64,000 nt of DNA from assembly GCF_003385235.1 (NCBI RefSeq), contig NZ_PQIA01000034.1:1-64000 (forward strand). Reading direction: 5' to 3'. This DNA is from Amycolatopsis circi. Lineage in GTDB: Bacteria; Actinomycetota; Actinomycetes; Mycobacteriales; Pseudonocardiaceae. The number at the start of each line of letters is the position of its first letter. The stretch's first letter is position 1. The position numbers were made by a program, and so were the translations under genes. Positions 18,752 through 25,169 of the stretch are shown here, one piece after another. The notes beneath the pieces were generated by a model. The model saw only the letters and a program-made list of their open reading frames with translations, was not told where the DNA came from and made no database searches.

Positions 18752-18940
18752 ATGCGCTCGGAACGACGTCCGCTGTCCGCCGAAACCAGTGAATTCGCCC
18801 GTGCCCGGGTCTCCGCCGAACTAGACCTGCGCGTCCAGCAGGAACACGCCGCCCGCACCGTCGCCGGTCACGCGCACGACGTCGACGACCTGCGGGGATT
18901 GCTCGACATGCTCGGCCTGGAGGCGGGCGCCCGCGTCTGA
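18752..18940 (+). CDS. Small conserved actinobacterial protein
   Basis: This is a 62-residue soluble protein. GAGGAG lies 6 bases before the ATG, giving a clear start; longer in-frame extensions lack such a site. The body is a charged helix (ARARVSAELDLRVQQEHAART) followed by GHAHDVDDLRGLLDMLGL. I recall the ending D..D...LLDMLGL from small uncharacterised proteins across Streptomyces and Pseudonocardiaceae, where it is annotated as hypothetical. No cofactor or metal site is visible. It is too small to be enzymatic; a regulatory or binding partner is more likely. Confidence 0.7.
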   Translation: MRSERRPLSAETSEFARARVSAELDLRVQQEHAARTVAGHAHDVDDLRGLLDMLGLEAGARV

Positions 18941-18970
18941 CCTGCCCCAGCGGTCCCCTCAGGGCGCGTA

Positions 18971-19026
18971 GGTCGTGAGGGGAACCCTGCGGGACTCAGA
19001 GTCCGTGAAGGTTCCCCTCACGGACC
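18971..19026. repeat. Family-1 palindrome, imperfect copy
   Basis: This is a GTCCGTGA-type palindrome with several mismatches between arms, centred on GACTCAGAGTC. It lies between the ends of the convergent genes ending at 18940 (plus) and 19064 (minus), a position suited to a bidirectional terminator. Confidence 0.75.
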
Positions 19027-19063
19027 GCAGGACAGCCGCGCCGCCCACCAGCAGGCGGGGAAG

Positions 19064-20650
19064 TTACCCGAGCCAGGCCGCCGAGTCCGGCGCCAGCCTG
19101 CCGTCGACCAGCGGACTGCTGGTGAGCAGCACTTCTCCCGGCGGCAGGGCGATCGAACTGGCCGAGGTGTTCAGCGCGCAGATCAGCCCGCCCCGGCCGC
19201 GGCGGAATGCGAAGCAGCCAGCGGGCGCGCCGTACCATTCCAACTCGTCGCCGCCTCGGAACGCCGGATGGTGTTTCCGCAGCTCCACCGCGCGCCGGTA
19301 CAGCGAAAGCGTCGATTCCGGGTCTTCGAGCTGCCGTTCCACGGTGAGCGAAGCCCAGTCCGCGGGCATCGGCAGCCAGGTCTGCGCGGTGCGCGAAAAC
19401 CCGTACGGCGGGAGCGTGCCCTCCCAGGGCAGCGGCACCCGCTCGCCGTCCCGGCTGAACTCCGGGCCCTGCGTGCGGGCGCGCGGGTCGGTCATCGCCT
19501 CGAGCGGCAGGTCGGCGTTCGGCAGGCCCAGCTCTTCGCCCTGGTAGAGATACACCGCACCGGGCAGGGCGAGTTCCACCAGCGCCATCGCGCGCGCCCG
19601 GCGGACCCCGGCCGCGCCGCCGCCGTAACGGCTCGCCGCGCGCCAGACGTCGTGATTGGACAGCGTCCAGGTCGCCGGAGCGCCCGCCGCGCGCGGCACC
19701 GCCAGCGAACGCTCGATCGACGTGCGCATCGCGTCCGCGTCGAAATGCGTGAGCACCAGGCGGAAGTTGAACGCCAGATGAAGTTCGTCCGGCCGCAGGT
19801 AGCGCGCCAGCCGCTCCTCGTCCTGCACCCAGATCTCGCCGACGGCCATCGCGTCCGGGTACTCGTCGAGCACCTTGCGGATCAGCTGGTGCACCTCGTG
19901 CACGCCGTCGTCGTCGAACCGCGGATCGCCGAACGCGCCGCCGCCGTGCGCGGGCGTGTCCGGGTCCATGTCGGGCAGCCCGGCGGGCTTGGCCATGCCG
20001 TGCGCGACGTCGATCCGGAACCCGTCGACGCCCCGGTCCAGCCAGAACCGCAGGGTGCGCTCGAGATCGGCGCGGACGTCCGGGTTGGCCCAGTTCAGGT
20101 CGGGCTGCTGCGGCGCGAACAGGTGCAGGTACCACTGCCCGTCCGGCACCCGCGTCCACGCCGGGCCGCCGAACACGCTGACCCAGTTGTTGGGCGGTTC
20201 GGCTCCGCCGGGACCGCGTCCGGCGCGGAAGTGGTAGCGCTCCCGCTCCGGGCTGCCCGGCCCGGCGGCCAGCGCGGACTTGAACCACGCGTGCTGGTTG
20301 CTCGTGTGGTTGGGCACCACGTCCACGGTGACCCGGATGCCGCGCCGGTGCGCCTCGGTGAGCAGCACGTCGAAGTCGCCGAGGGTGCCGAACATCCGGT
20401 CGACGCCGCGCGGGTCCGCCACGTCGTAGCCGTGGTCGGCCATCGGCGACGGGTAGAACGGCGTCAGCCACAGCGCGTCGACGCCCAGCAGCTCCAGGTA
20501 GCCGAGCTTGCTGCGGATGCCTTCGAGGTCGCCGATGCCGTCCTCGCCCGAATCGGCGAACGACCGCACGTAGATCTCGTAGAACACCGCGTCCGACCAC
20601 CACGACGGCCGCGGGCGGTCCGGCCGCCGTCCCGCGACCTTCCGTCTCAT
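19064..20650 (-). CDS. GH13 alpha-glucosidase / oligo-1,6-glucosidase type
   Basis: This 528-residue cytosolic alpha-amylase-superfamily enzyme probably hydrolyses alpha-glucosidic bonds in oligosaccharides or sucrose-like sugars. The conserved regions are all present: DVVPNH at 110, GFRIDVAH at 210 with nucleophile Asp214, AVGEIW with acid/base Glu272, and SNHD with Asp334. The start ATG shares one base with the globin stop (TGATG), so translation is coupled to the upstream globin gene. The order glbO-alpha-glucosidase parallels Rv2470-Rv2471 (aglA). Trehalose-related activity cannot be excluded. Confidence 0.93.
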   Translation of the reverse strand: MRRKVAGRRPDRPRPSWWSDAVFYEIYVRSFADSGEDGIGDLEGIRSKLGYLELLGVDALWLTPFYPSPMADHGYDVADPRGVDRMFGTLGDFDVLLTEAHRRGIRVTVDVVPNHTSNQHAWFKSALAAGPGSPERERYHFRAGRGPGGAEPPNNWVSVFGGPAWTRVPDGQWYLHLFAPQQPDLNWANPDVRADLERTLRFWLDRGVDGFRIDVAHGMAKPAGLPDMDPDTPAHGGGAFGDPRFDDDGVHEVHQLIRKVLDEYPDAMAVGEIWVQDEERLARYLRPDELHLAFNFRLVLTHFDADAMRTSIERSLAVPRAAGAPATWTLSNHDVWRAASRYGGGAAGVRRARAMALVELALPGAVYLYQGEELGLPNADLPLEAMTDPRARTQGPEFSRDGERVPLPWEGTLPPYGFSRTAQTWLPMPADWASLTVERQLEDPESTLSLYRRAVELRKHHPAFRGGDELEWYGAPAGCFAFRRGRGGLICALNTSASSIALPPGEVLLTSSPLVDGRLAPDSAAWLG

Positions 20651-21045
20651 CAGACGAAGCTGTTCATCATGCTGTGCGCGGCCATTTCCAGGTACGCCCA
20701 CAGCTGGCTGAGGTACGGCTCGGGAAGGTTCTCCTCGTCGATCGCGATCCGGATGCAGCGCAGCCACGCGTCGCGTTCGATCGGGCCGATCTTGAACGGC
20801 GCGTGCCGCATCCGCAGCCGGGGGTGGCCGCGCTGGTCGGAGTAGGTGTGCGGACCGCCCCAGTACTGGATGAGGAACAGCCGGAACCGCTCCTCCGCCG
20901 GGCCGAGGTCCTCCTCCGGGTAGAGCGGGCGCAGCACCTCGTCGCGGGCCACTTCCTCGTAGAACCGCTTGATGATCCGGCGGAAGGTCGGTTCGCCGCC
21001 CACCGCCTCGTACAGGTTCGCCGGTTCCGGCTCGCTCACAGACAC
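20650..21045 (-). CDS. glbO: Group II truncated haemoglobin
   Basis: This 131-residue 2-on-2 globin of the TrHbN/O type binds haem and probably handles oxygen, NO or peroxide near the membrane. Hallmarks are [19 protein letters not shown] at the start, a Pro-Leu-Tyr segment ([10 protein letters not shown]), YWGGP with the family Tyr-Trp-Gly-Gly, and the proximal His in [10 protein letters not shown]. The Trp in ERDAWLRC is the group II TrpG8 position. It corresponds to mycobacterial GlbO (Rv2470). It overlaps the alpha-glucosidase gene by one base and follows the MscS gene by 19 bases, making a three-gene minus-strand run. Confidence 0.95.
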   Translation of the reverse strand: MSVSEPEPANLYEAVGGEPTFRRIIKRFYEEVARDEVLRPLYPEEDLGPAEERFRLFLIQYWGGPHTYSDQRGHPRLRMRHAPFKIGPIERDAWLRCIRIAIDEENLPEPYLSQLWAYLEMAAHSMMNSFV

Positions 21046-21064
21046 ACCTCCATCTTGCCCTGCC

Positions 21065-22066
21065 TCAGCTGCGCTGCGCGCCCGACTGCTTGTCCTGCAT
21101 GGACGACAGCAGCCGGCCGAGCGGCGGTTCGAAACCGGCCTCCTCGAGCGCGCCGAGCAGCTGCCCGCGCAGCTTCCGCTGCACCGCCCACTGCTTGCCC
21201 GGTCGCACCTTGACCGTCAGCCGCAACACGATCCCCTCCGGCGTGACCTGTTCGACGCCGAGCAACTCCGGCGGCTCCAGCACGTTCGCCGACAGCGCGT
21301 CCGTTTCGACCGCCTTCGTGGCCGCGCTGCTGAGCACCTCGGTCGCCCGGTCGACGTCTGCGGAGTAGCTCAGCGGGACGTCCACCACGGCGTAGGCGAA
21401 GCCCTGGCTGGAGTTGCCGACGCGCAGCACCTCGCCGTTGCGGACGTACCAGACGGTGCCCTTGAGGTCGCGCAGCGTGGTGATGCGCAGGCCGACCGCC
21501 TCGACGGTGCCGGTCGCTTCGCCGATGTCCACGACGTCGCCGACGCCGTACTGGTCCTCGATCATCATGAACATCCCGGAAAGGAAGTCCTTGACCAGGT
21601 TCTGCGCGCCGAATCCGAGCGCTACGCCGACGATGCCGGCGGACGCGATGATCGGGGCCAGGTCGATGCCCAGTTCGCCGAGCACGAGGATGAACGCGAG
21701 GCCGTAGATCAGGAACGTGGAGCCGGACTTCAGCACTGAGCCGATGGTCTTGGCCCGCTGCCTGCGGCGTTCCGTCACCGCCGTGCCGAGCATGTCCGGC
21801 GCGCGTTCGCGCAGCGGTCTCAACAGCGTCGGGATTTTGCCGCCGCTGCCCGAGGCCGGAAGCGTGGTGACCCGCTCGATCAGCCGTTTGGTGAGAAATC
21901 GCACCACGAAGGCGACGACCAGGATCAGGACGATCTTCAGCGGCTTCGTGAGGAGCCAGCCCGCCGACGCGGCGAGCCACTCGTTGTGCGTGACCGAATA
22001 GACCTGGGCGCACCACGTCCCGGTCTCGGAGATGCAGGCGGGTGGAGCGCTGAGCACGGCATTCAC
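21065..22066 (-). CDS. Small-conductance mechanosensitive channel (MscS family)
   Basis: This 333-residue membrane protein releases solutes under membrane tension. There are two clear N-terminal spans ([19 protein letters not shown] and [18 protein letters not shown]), then the pore-lining helix with the Gly/Ala pattern [20 protein letters not shown], the MscS hallmark. The beta domain ([18 protein letters not shown] and [15 protein letters not shown]) and a C-terminal mixed domain follow. Length is typical. It is the first gene of a run with glbO and the alpha-glucosidase. A perfect palindrome lies upstream in the divergent promoter region. Confidence 0.94.
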   Translation of the reverse strand: MNAVLSAPPACISETGTWCAQVYSVTHNEWLAASAGWLLTKPLKIVLILVVAFVVRFLTKRLIERVTTLPASGSGGKIPTLLRPLRERAPDMLGTAVTERRRQRAKTIGSVLKSGSTFLIYGLAFILVLGELGIDLAPIIASAGIVGVALGFGAQNLVKDFLSGMFMMIEDQYGVGDVVDIGEATGTVEAVGLRITTLRDLKGTVWYVRNGEVLRVGNSSQGFAYAVVDVPLSYSADVDRATEVLSSAATKAVETDALSANVLEPPELLGVEQVTPEGIVLRLTVKVRPGKQWAVQRKLRGQLLGALEEAGFEPPLGRLLSSMQDKQSGAQRS

Positions 22067-22144
22067 TGGCTGAGATTGTCCTTTCTCGTTTCTTCGCCCC
22101 GGCGGCGCGCAGGCGGCCGCGGGGTGGCCGCCGGGTCGCGGGTA

Positions 22145-22158
22145 TGTGACACGTCACA
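22145..22158. promoter_or_regulatory. Palindrome TGTGACACGTCACA
   Basis: A perfect inverted repeat, TGTGAC and GTCACA around AC, lies between the divergent MscS and HNH genes. The half-sites look like CRP/GlxR sites, but the spacing is two bases too short for that family, so the binding protein is unknown. Confidence 0.4.
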
Positions 22159-22222
22159 GAACACGCGTGCGCCGGGGCCCTGATGTGTGGTCGACTATGC
22201 CTGCACCGGTGGAGGTGGTCGA

Positions 22223-22930
22223 GTGCCAGACCGACAACCCGTCCCCCTCGGCGGCGCCGGCCAAGCCATGGCCGAGCTGCCGCCGGAGGCGATCCTGCGT
22301 GCCTGCCCGGGAGGGTCCGCATCCGGCGGCTCCGTCCCGTCCGGGCCGGGGACCCGTCCAGGGGGAGCTTCCCGTCCGCCCGGACAGCGTAGAGCCCGCG
22401 ATCCGGTCGCCCCGGCATGGGGGCGGCGCCGGGTCCTCCTGCTCAACGCCACTTTCGAGCCGCTGACCGCGGTGCCGATGCGGCGTGCGGTGGTGCTCGT
22501 CATGTGCGGCAAGGCGGAGGTCGTGCACGGCGATCCGGGCGGCGTCGAACTGCACGCCGCGACGGTGTCGCTGCCCGTCCCGTCGGTGATCCGGCTCAGC
22601 AACTACGTGCGGGTGCCCTACCGGGCGCAGGTGCCGCTCACCCGCGCCGGGCTGATGCACCGGGACCGGCACCGCTGCGCCTACTGCGGCGGCCGGGCCG
22701 AGACGATCGACCACGTCGTCCCGCGCAGCAAGGGCGGTCCGCACAGCTGGACCAACTGCGTGGCCTGCTGCGCGAAGTGCAATCACCGCAAGGCCGACCG
22801 GCTCCTGTCGGAGATCGGCTGGCGGCTGCGCGTGGTGCCGCGCGCTCCGCACGGCCCGCACTGGCGGCTGCTGGCGCATTCCAAAGAGGCCGATCCGCTG
22901 TGGCGGCCGTATCTCGGGTCGGCGGCCTAG
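22223..22930 (+). CDS. HNH endonuclease family protein
   Basis: This 235-residue protein starts at a GTG with GGAGG 7 bases upstream; other in-frame starts lie on either side. Residues 1-65 are Pro/Gly-rich and probably disordered. The conserved part begins RVLLLNATFEPLTAVPMRRAV. The HNH domain follows: CAYCGGRAETIDHVVPRSKGG, then CCAKCNHRKADRLL, giving two Cys pairs for structural zinc and the catalytic His of DHV. This is the widespread actinobacterial Rv2469c-type family. It is not obviously part of restriction or mobile systems; a DNA maintenance role is possible. It diverges from the MscS gene. Confidence 0.88.
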   Translation: MPDRQPVPLGGAGQAMAELPPEAILRACPGGSASGGSVPSGPGTRPGGASRPPGQRRARDPVAPAWGRRRVLLLNATFEPLTAVPMRRAVVLVMCGKAEVVHGDPGGVELHAATVSLPVPSVIRLSNYVRVPYRAQVPLTRAGLMHRDRHRCAYCGGRAETIDHVVPRSKGGPHSWTNCVACCAKCNHRKADRLLSEIGWRLRVVPRAPHGPHWRLLAHSKEADPLWRPYLGSAA

Positions 22931-22953
22931 CCTCCCGGACCCGGACACGTCGG

Positions 22954-22984
22954 CGCCCCGGCTGCCTGTGCGGCGGCCGGGGCG
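22954..22984 (+). terminator. Hairpin after the HNH gene
   Basis: A perfect 9-base stem, CGCCCCGGC (22954-22962) with GCCGGGGCG (22976-22984), lies 23 bases past the HNH stop. There is no strong T-run. It is a probable terminator between converging genes. Confidence 0.5.
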
Positions 22985-23049
22985 AGCCGATGGATCTCGC
23001 TCGACGCGTCTTGTCCGGTGCTGGGCGGTGCTTGCTGCGCCGGTTGTGC

Positions 23050-23565
23050 TCAGGCGGCGAGGCTGTAGTCGGCCTGGCAGGCGACGCGGGTGCCCATCGT
23101 GACCCGGGTGCCGCGCGTGACACGAGTGCCGCGGGTGACCCGGGTGCCCATGGTGACGCGGGTTCCGGCGGTGACCCGGGTTCCGCGCGTGACGCGGGTG
23201 CCCATCGTGACGCGCGTGCCCATCGTGACCCGTGTGCCGCAGGTGACGCGGGTCCCCGCCGTGACGCGAGTGCCCCGGGTGACCCGGGTCCCGCGCGTGA
23301 CGCGGGTGCCCATCGTGACGCGTGTTCCGGCCGTGACGTGGGTCCCGCAGGTAACGCGGGTTCCCCTGGTGACTCGAGTTCCCATGGTGACCCGGGTACC
23401 CATTGCCAGGCGAGTGCCCGCGGTGACCCGGGTTCCGCGGCTGACCCGAGTGCTGCGCGTAACCCTGGTGCCGGACGTGACCCGCGTTCCGGGCACGAAT
23501 CCGGTCTCGCTGGGTGACGAAATGGTCTCGGCGATCGCCTGAGCGGGGGGCTGGACGCTCTGCAT
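23050..23565 (-). CDS. Hexapeptide-repeat (GTRVTx) protein
   Basis: This 171-residue protein has AGGAGG 7 bases before its ATG, the best Shine-Dalgarno in this part of the window. Residues 1-26 are a non-repetitive head (PAQAIAETISSPSE, then TGFVPG). Residues 27-164 are 23 consecutive six-residue units of pattern T-R-V-T-x-G, where x is mostly Arg, Met, Ala or Cys. The last 7 are ADYSLAA. The register V-T-x-G-T-R fits the hexapeptide pattern of left-handed beta-helices (aliphatic at i, small/Thr at i+4), which would give about 7-8 coils. The protein is strongly basic, with one Arg or His per unit. There is no signal peptide. I do not recognise a characterised family; an RNA/DNA-binding or structural solenoid is conceivable. 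Confidence 0.75.
   Translation of the reverse strand: MQSVQPPAQAIAETISSPSETGFVPGTRVTSGTRVTRSTRVSRGTRVTAGTRLAMGTRVTMGTRVTRGTRVTCGTHVTAGTRVTMGTRVTRGTRVTRGTRVTAGTRVTCGTRVTMGTRVTMGTRVTRGTRVTAGTRVTMGTRVTRGTRVTRGTRVTMGTRVACQADYSLAA
23074..23487 (-). repeat. 23 tandem 18-base units
   Basis: The coding repeat array has an exact 18-base period and no indels, with synonymous variation mainly at third positions (for example ACGCGGGTCACC, ACCCGGGTCACC). The units keep frame throughout and all frames stay open, which explains a long overlapping reading frame on the plus strand. The variable codon of each unit is drawn from a few choices (CGC, ATG, GCC, TGC). Confidence 0.9.
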
Positions 23566-23850
23566 GAGGGGTCCTCCTGGAACCGGTGCGTAACGGGCTG
23601 GGGCGGGGGAGGCGGGCGCAAGGCCCGTACAGGTGAAAAAGCTACGAGGATTTCAAGGTTCGGACAAGCCGGTATCGCCCGGTACGGCCGCCTGTACGGC
23701 GAGTTGCCATCTTTCGGCCCGCAGCCCTTCGCCCCAACGTTCCAGCGGCGGCGGGCCAAGCGGCGGACGGCGCCTCAGCGACGACGAACGGTCACGCCTG
23801 CTCGCGGTGTCGCGCGGTGGCTCCGAAAGGCATCCGATACGCTCACCGGC

Positions 23851-24105
23851 GTGAACGTTGTCGAGACGATCCTGGTCTACGCGGTGATTCCCGGGGCCAT
23901 TTACTTCGTGGTCGGCGCCGCGACCTTGCGGAAGAAGTTCTCGGGGACGCCGCGGTACCGGCCGGGGCAGCCGTGGGAGTACCCCGCGATGTGGTGGACC
24001 GCCAACCCGGACGGCGTAGGAGCCGGCCACGCGCCGGCGGTTGACGTGAATGCGGCGCCCGCGGGCGCTTCGACGGCCGCAGGAGGCGCTCGTGGCAAGT
24101 GGTGA
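23851..24105 (+). CDS. ctaJ: aa3-type cytochrome oxidase subunit CtaJ
   Basis: This 84-residue protein begins at GTG. One N-terminal membrane span (VETILVYAVIPGAIYFVVGA) is followed by a basic turn and the conserved phrase RYRPGQPWEYPAMWWTANP. This matches the small actinobacterial CtaJ subunit found in the mycobacterial cytochrome bcc-aa3 supercomplex. The position between the HNH and DUF5130 genes matches Rv2468A. The tail after residue 60 is Ala/Gly-rich and poorly conserved. The start is set by the homologous N-terminus NVVETILVYAVIPG; no strong ribosome binding site is visible. It overlaps the next gene by 14 bases. Confidence 0.85.
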   Translation: MNVVETILVYAVIPGAIYFVVGAATLRKKFSGTPRYRPGQPWEYPAMWWTANPDGVGAGHAPAVDVNAAPAGASTAAGGARGKW

Positions 24106-24574
24106 AGTGACCCAGACCGCGGTCGCGGAGAAGGACCTGGCCTTCGGCGAGGTCATCACCAACAGCGGCCGCCTGTCCGCGGCGAAGATGTACGAGCCCG
24201 CGGCCCCGACGAGCCCGTTCACGGTGCAGCAGCTCGCGCGCCTGGACGAGGCCCTGACCTTCGCGACCCGCGAAACCGGCCTCGGCTTCAGCATCTACCT
24301 GGGCGACCTGGGCGAAGACACCCGCGCCGGCGCGGAAAAGCTGCACGCCGCCACCGACGACCCCACGAACGCGGTCCTGCTGGGCGTTTCGCCCGCGCAG
24401 CGCGCGATCGAGATCGTCACCGGCGAACGCGCCCACTCGCGCCTGCCCGACCGCGGCGCGAACCTGGCCGTGGCGAGCATGGTGGCCTCCTTCAAGGAAG
24501 GCGACCTCACAGGCGGCCTGGTCAACGCCCTGCGCATGCTGAGCGACCAAGCGGGCCCCGCCTCGAAGCACTAA
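24092..24574 (+). CDS. DUF5130 (TPM-like) protein
   Basis: This 160-residue protein starts at GTG 24092 with AGGAGG 5 bases upstream, inside the end of ctaJ. It matches the actinobacterial DUF5130 family (Rv2468c-like), which is related to the TPM phosphatase-like fold: LDEALTFATRETGLGFSIYLGDL, then DPTNAVLLGVSPAQRAIEIVTG, and ANLAVASMVASFKEGDL. There is no signal peptide or membrane helix. Overlap with ctaJ suggests cotranscription and perhaps a link to oxidase assembly, but the function is not established. A terminator follows at 24596. Confidence 0.85.
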   Translation: MASGEVTQTAVAEKDLAFGEVITNSGRLSAAKMYEPAAPTSPFTVQQLARLDEALTFATRETGLGFSIYLGDLGEDTRAGAEKLHAATDDPTNAVLLGVSPAQRAIEIVTGERAHSRLPDRGANLAVASMVASFKEGDLTGGLVNALRMLSDQAGPASKH

Positions 24575-24595
24575 CCGAGCCCCGAACGTCCAAGA

Positions 24596-24627
24596 GCCGT
24601 CCCGCACCGCGCGGGGCGGCCCTTTCT
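24596..24627 (+). terminator. Rho-independent terminator after the ctaJ operon
   Basis: A 10-base stem (GCCGTCCCGC with GCGGGGCGGC, one G-U pair) around ACCGC is followed by CCTTTCT. It lies 22 bases after the DUF5130 stop and is a good intrinsic terminator. Confidence 0.8.
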
Positions 24628-24645
24628 ACGTTCTGGCCAAGACAA

Positions 24646-24854
24646 GTCCGTGAAGGCCACCCTCACGGCGGCCAAGTCCGTGAGGGGAACCTTCACGGAC
24701 TCAGAGTCCCTCAGGGTTCCCCTCACGACCCGCCGCAGTCCGTGAGGGCCACCTTCACGGCGGCCGAGTCCGTGAGGGGAACCTTCACGACTCTCCACCG
24801 TCCGTGAGGGGCCCCTTCACGGACTTAGATTCCCTCAAGGGGCCCTTCACGGAC
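24646..24854. repeat. Cluster of five family-1 palindromic units
   Basis: GTCCGTGA begins at 24646, 24676, 24738, 24768 and 24800. The units at 24676-24727 and 24800-24854 are full palindromes with centres GACTCAGAGTC and CTTAGATTC. The other three are short half-size hairpins of the GTCCGTGAGGGCCACCTTCACGG type. The mosaic suggests repeated local insertion or slippage at one gap between the DUF5130 and pepN gene ends. Confidence 0.85.
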
Positions 24855-25049
24855 CACCCGCCCAGCGGCCCCCGCCGGGATGCGCCCCAACGTGGCATTG
24901 GGTGCGTCAGACGCACCGAACGCCACATTGGATGCGTCGCATGCACCCACCACATCGGGACGCCAGCCGCCCTACCCAACCGCCGCCAACGCACTCAACA
25001 GATCCATGCAGCCAGACCCGGCCCTGCACCCCGATACGAAGCCAAAAAC
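24855..25049. other. Intergenic stretch with GCATTGG/GCGTC repeats
   Basis: There is no gene. Related words occur twice (GGCATTGGGTGCGTC near 24893 and CACATTGGATGCGTC near 24923), with GACGCAC and ATGCACC complements between them, forming small imperfect hairpins. It adjoins two other palindromic blocks, so the whole 24.6-25.1 kb gap is repeat mosaic. Confidence 0.5.
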
Positions 25050-25108
25050 ACGGGCTGAGGGTGCTTGTCAAGGCATCTTTCCCGCCTTGACAAGCACCCT
25101 CAGCCCGT
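25050..25108. repeat. Long perfect hairpin past pepN
   Basis: Perfect 25-base arms (25050-25074 and 25084-25108) flank a 9-base loop ATCTTTCCC. The arms begin ACGGGCTGAGGGTGC and include CTTGTCAAGG. It lies 62 bases beyond the pepN stop on the minus strand. Its sequence is unrelated to the other palindrome families. It is a probable terminator or mobile hairpin element. Confidence 0.8.
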
Positions 25109-25169
25109 AGTCACCATCAGCTTCGGGGTGCCCAACGCAACGCGCTTGCGTCAAATCCCCAAGAAAAAC

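Noticed and set aside
22145..22158. CRP/GlxR binding site
   Set aside because: The half-sites match but are separated by four bases rather than six, so the known consensus is not met. It is listed only as an unassigned palindrome.
23074..23487. CRISPR-like array
   Set aside because: The period is a constant 18 bases without spacers, and units differ at synonymous sites. No cas genes occur.
23090..23542. Plus-strand frame VTRVPx repeated over the hexapeptide array
   Set aside because: An 18-base repeat stays open in every frame. This strand lacks a ribosome binding site, whereas the minus strand has AGGAGG, so only the minus gene is called.
24646..24854. CRISPR or insertion-sequence ends in the palindrome cluster
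   Set aside because: Units are palindromes of different sizes without unique spacers, a transposase or target duplications.
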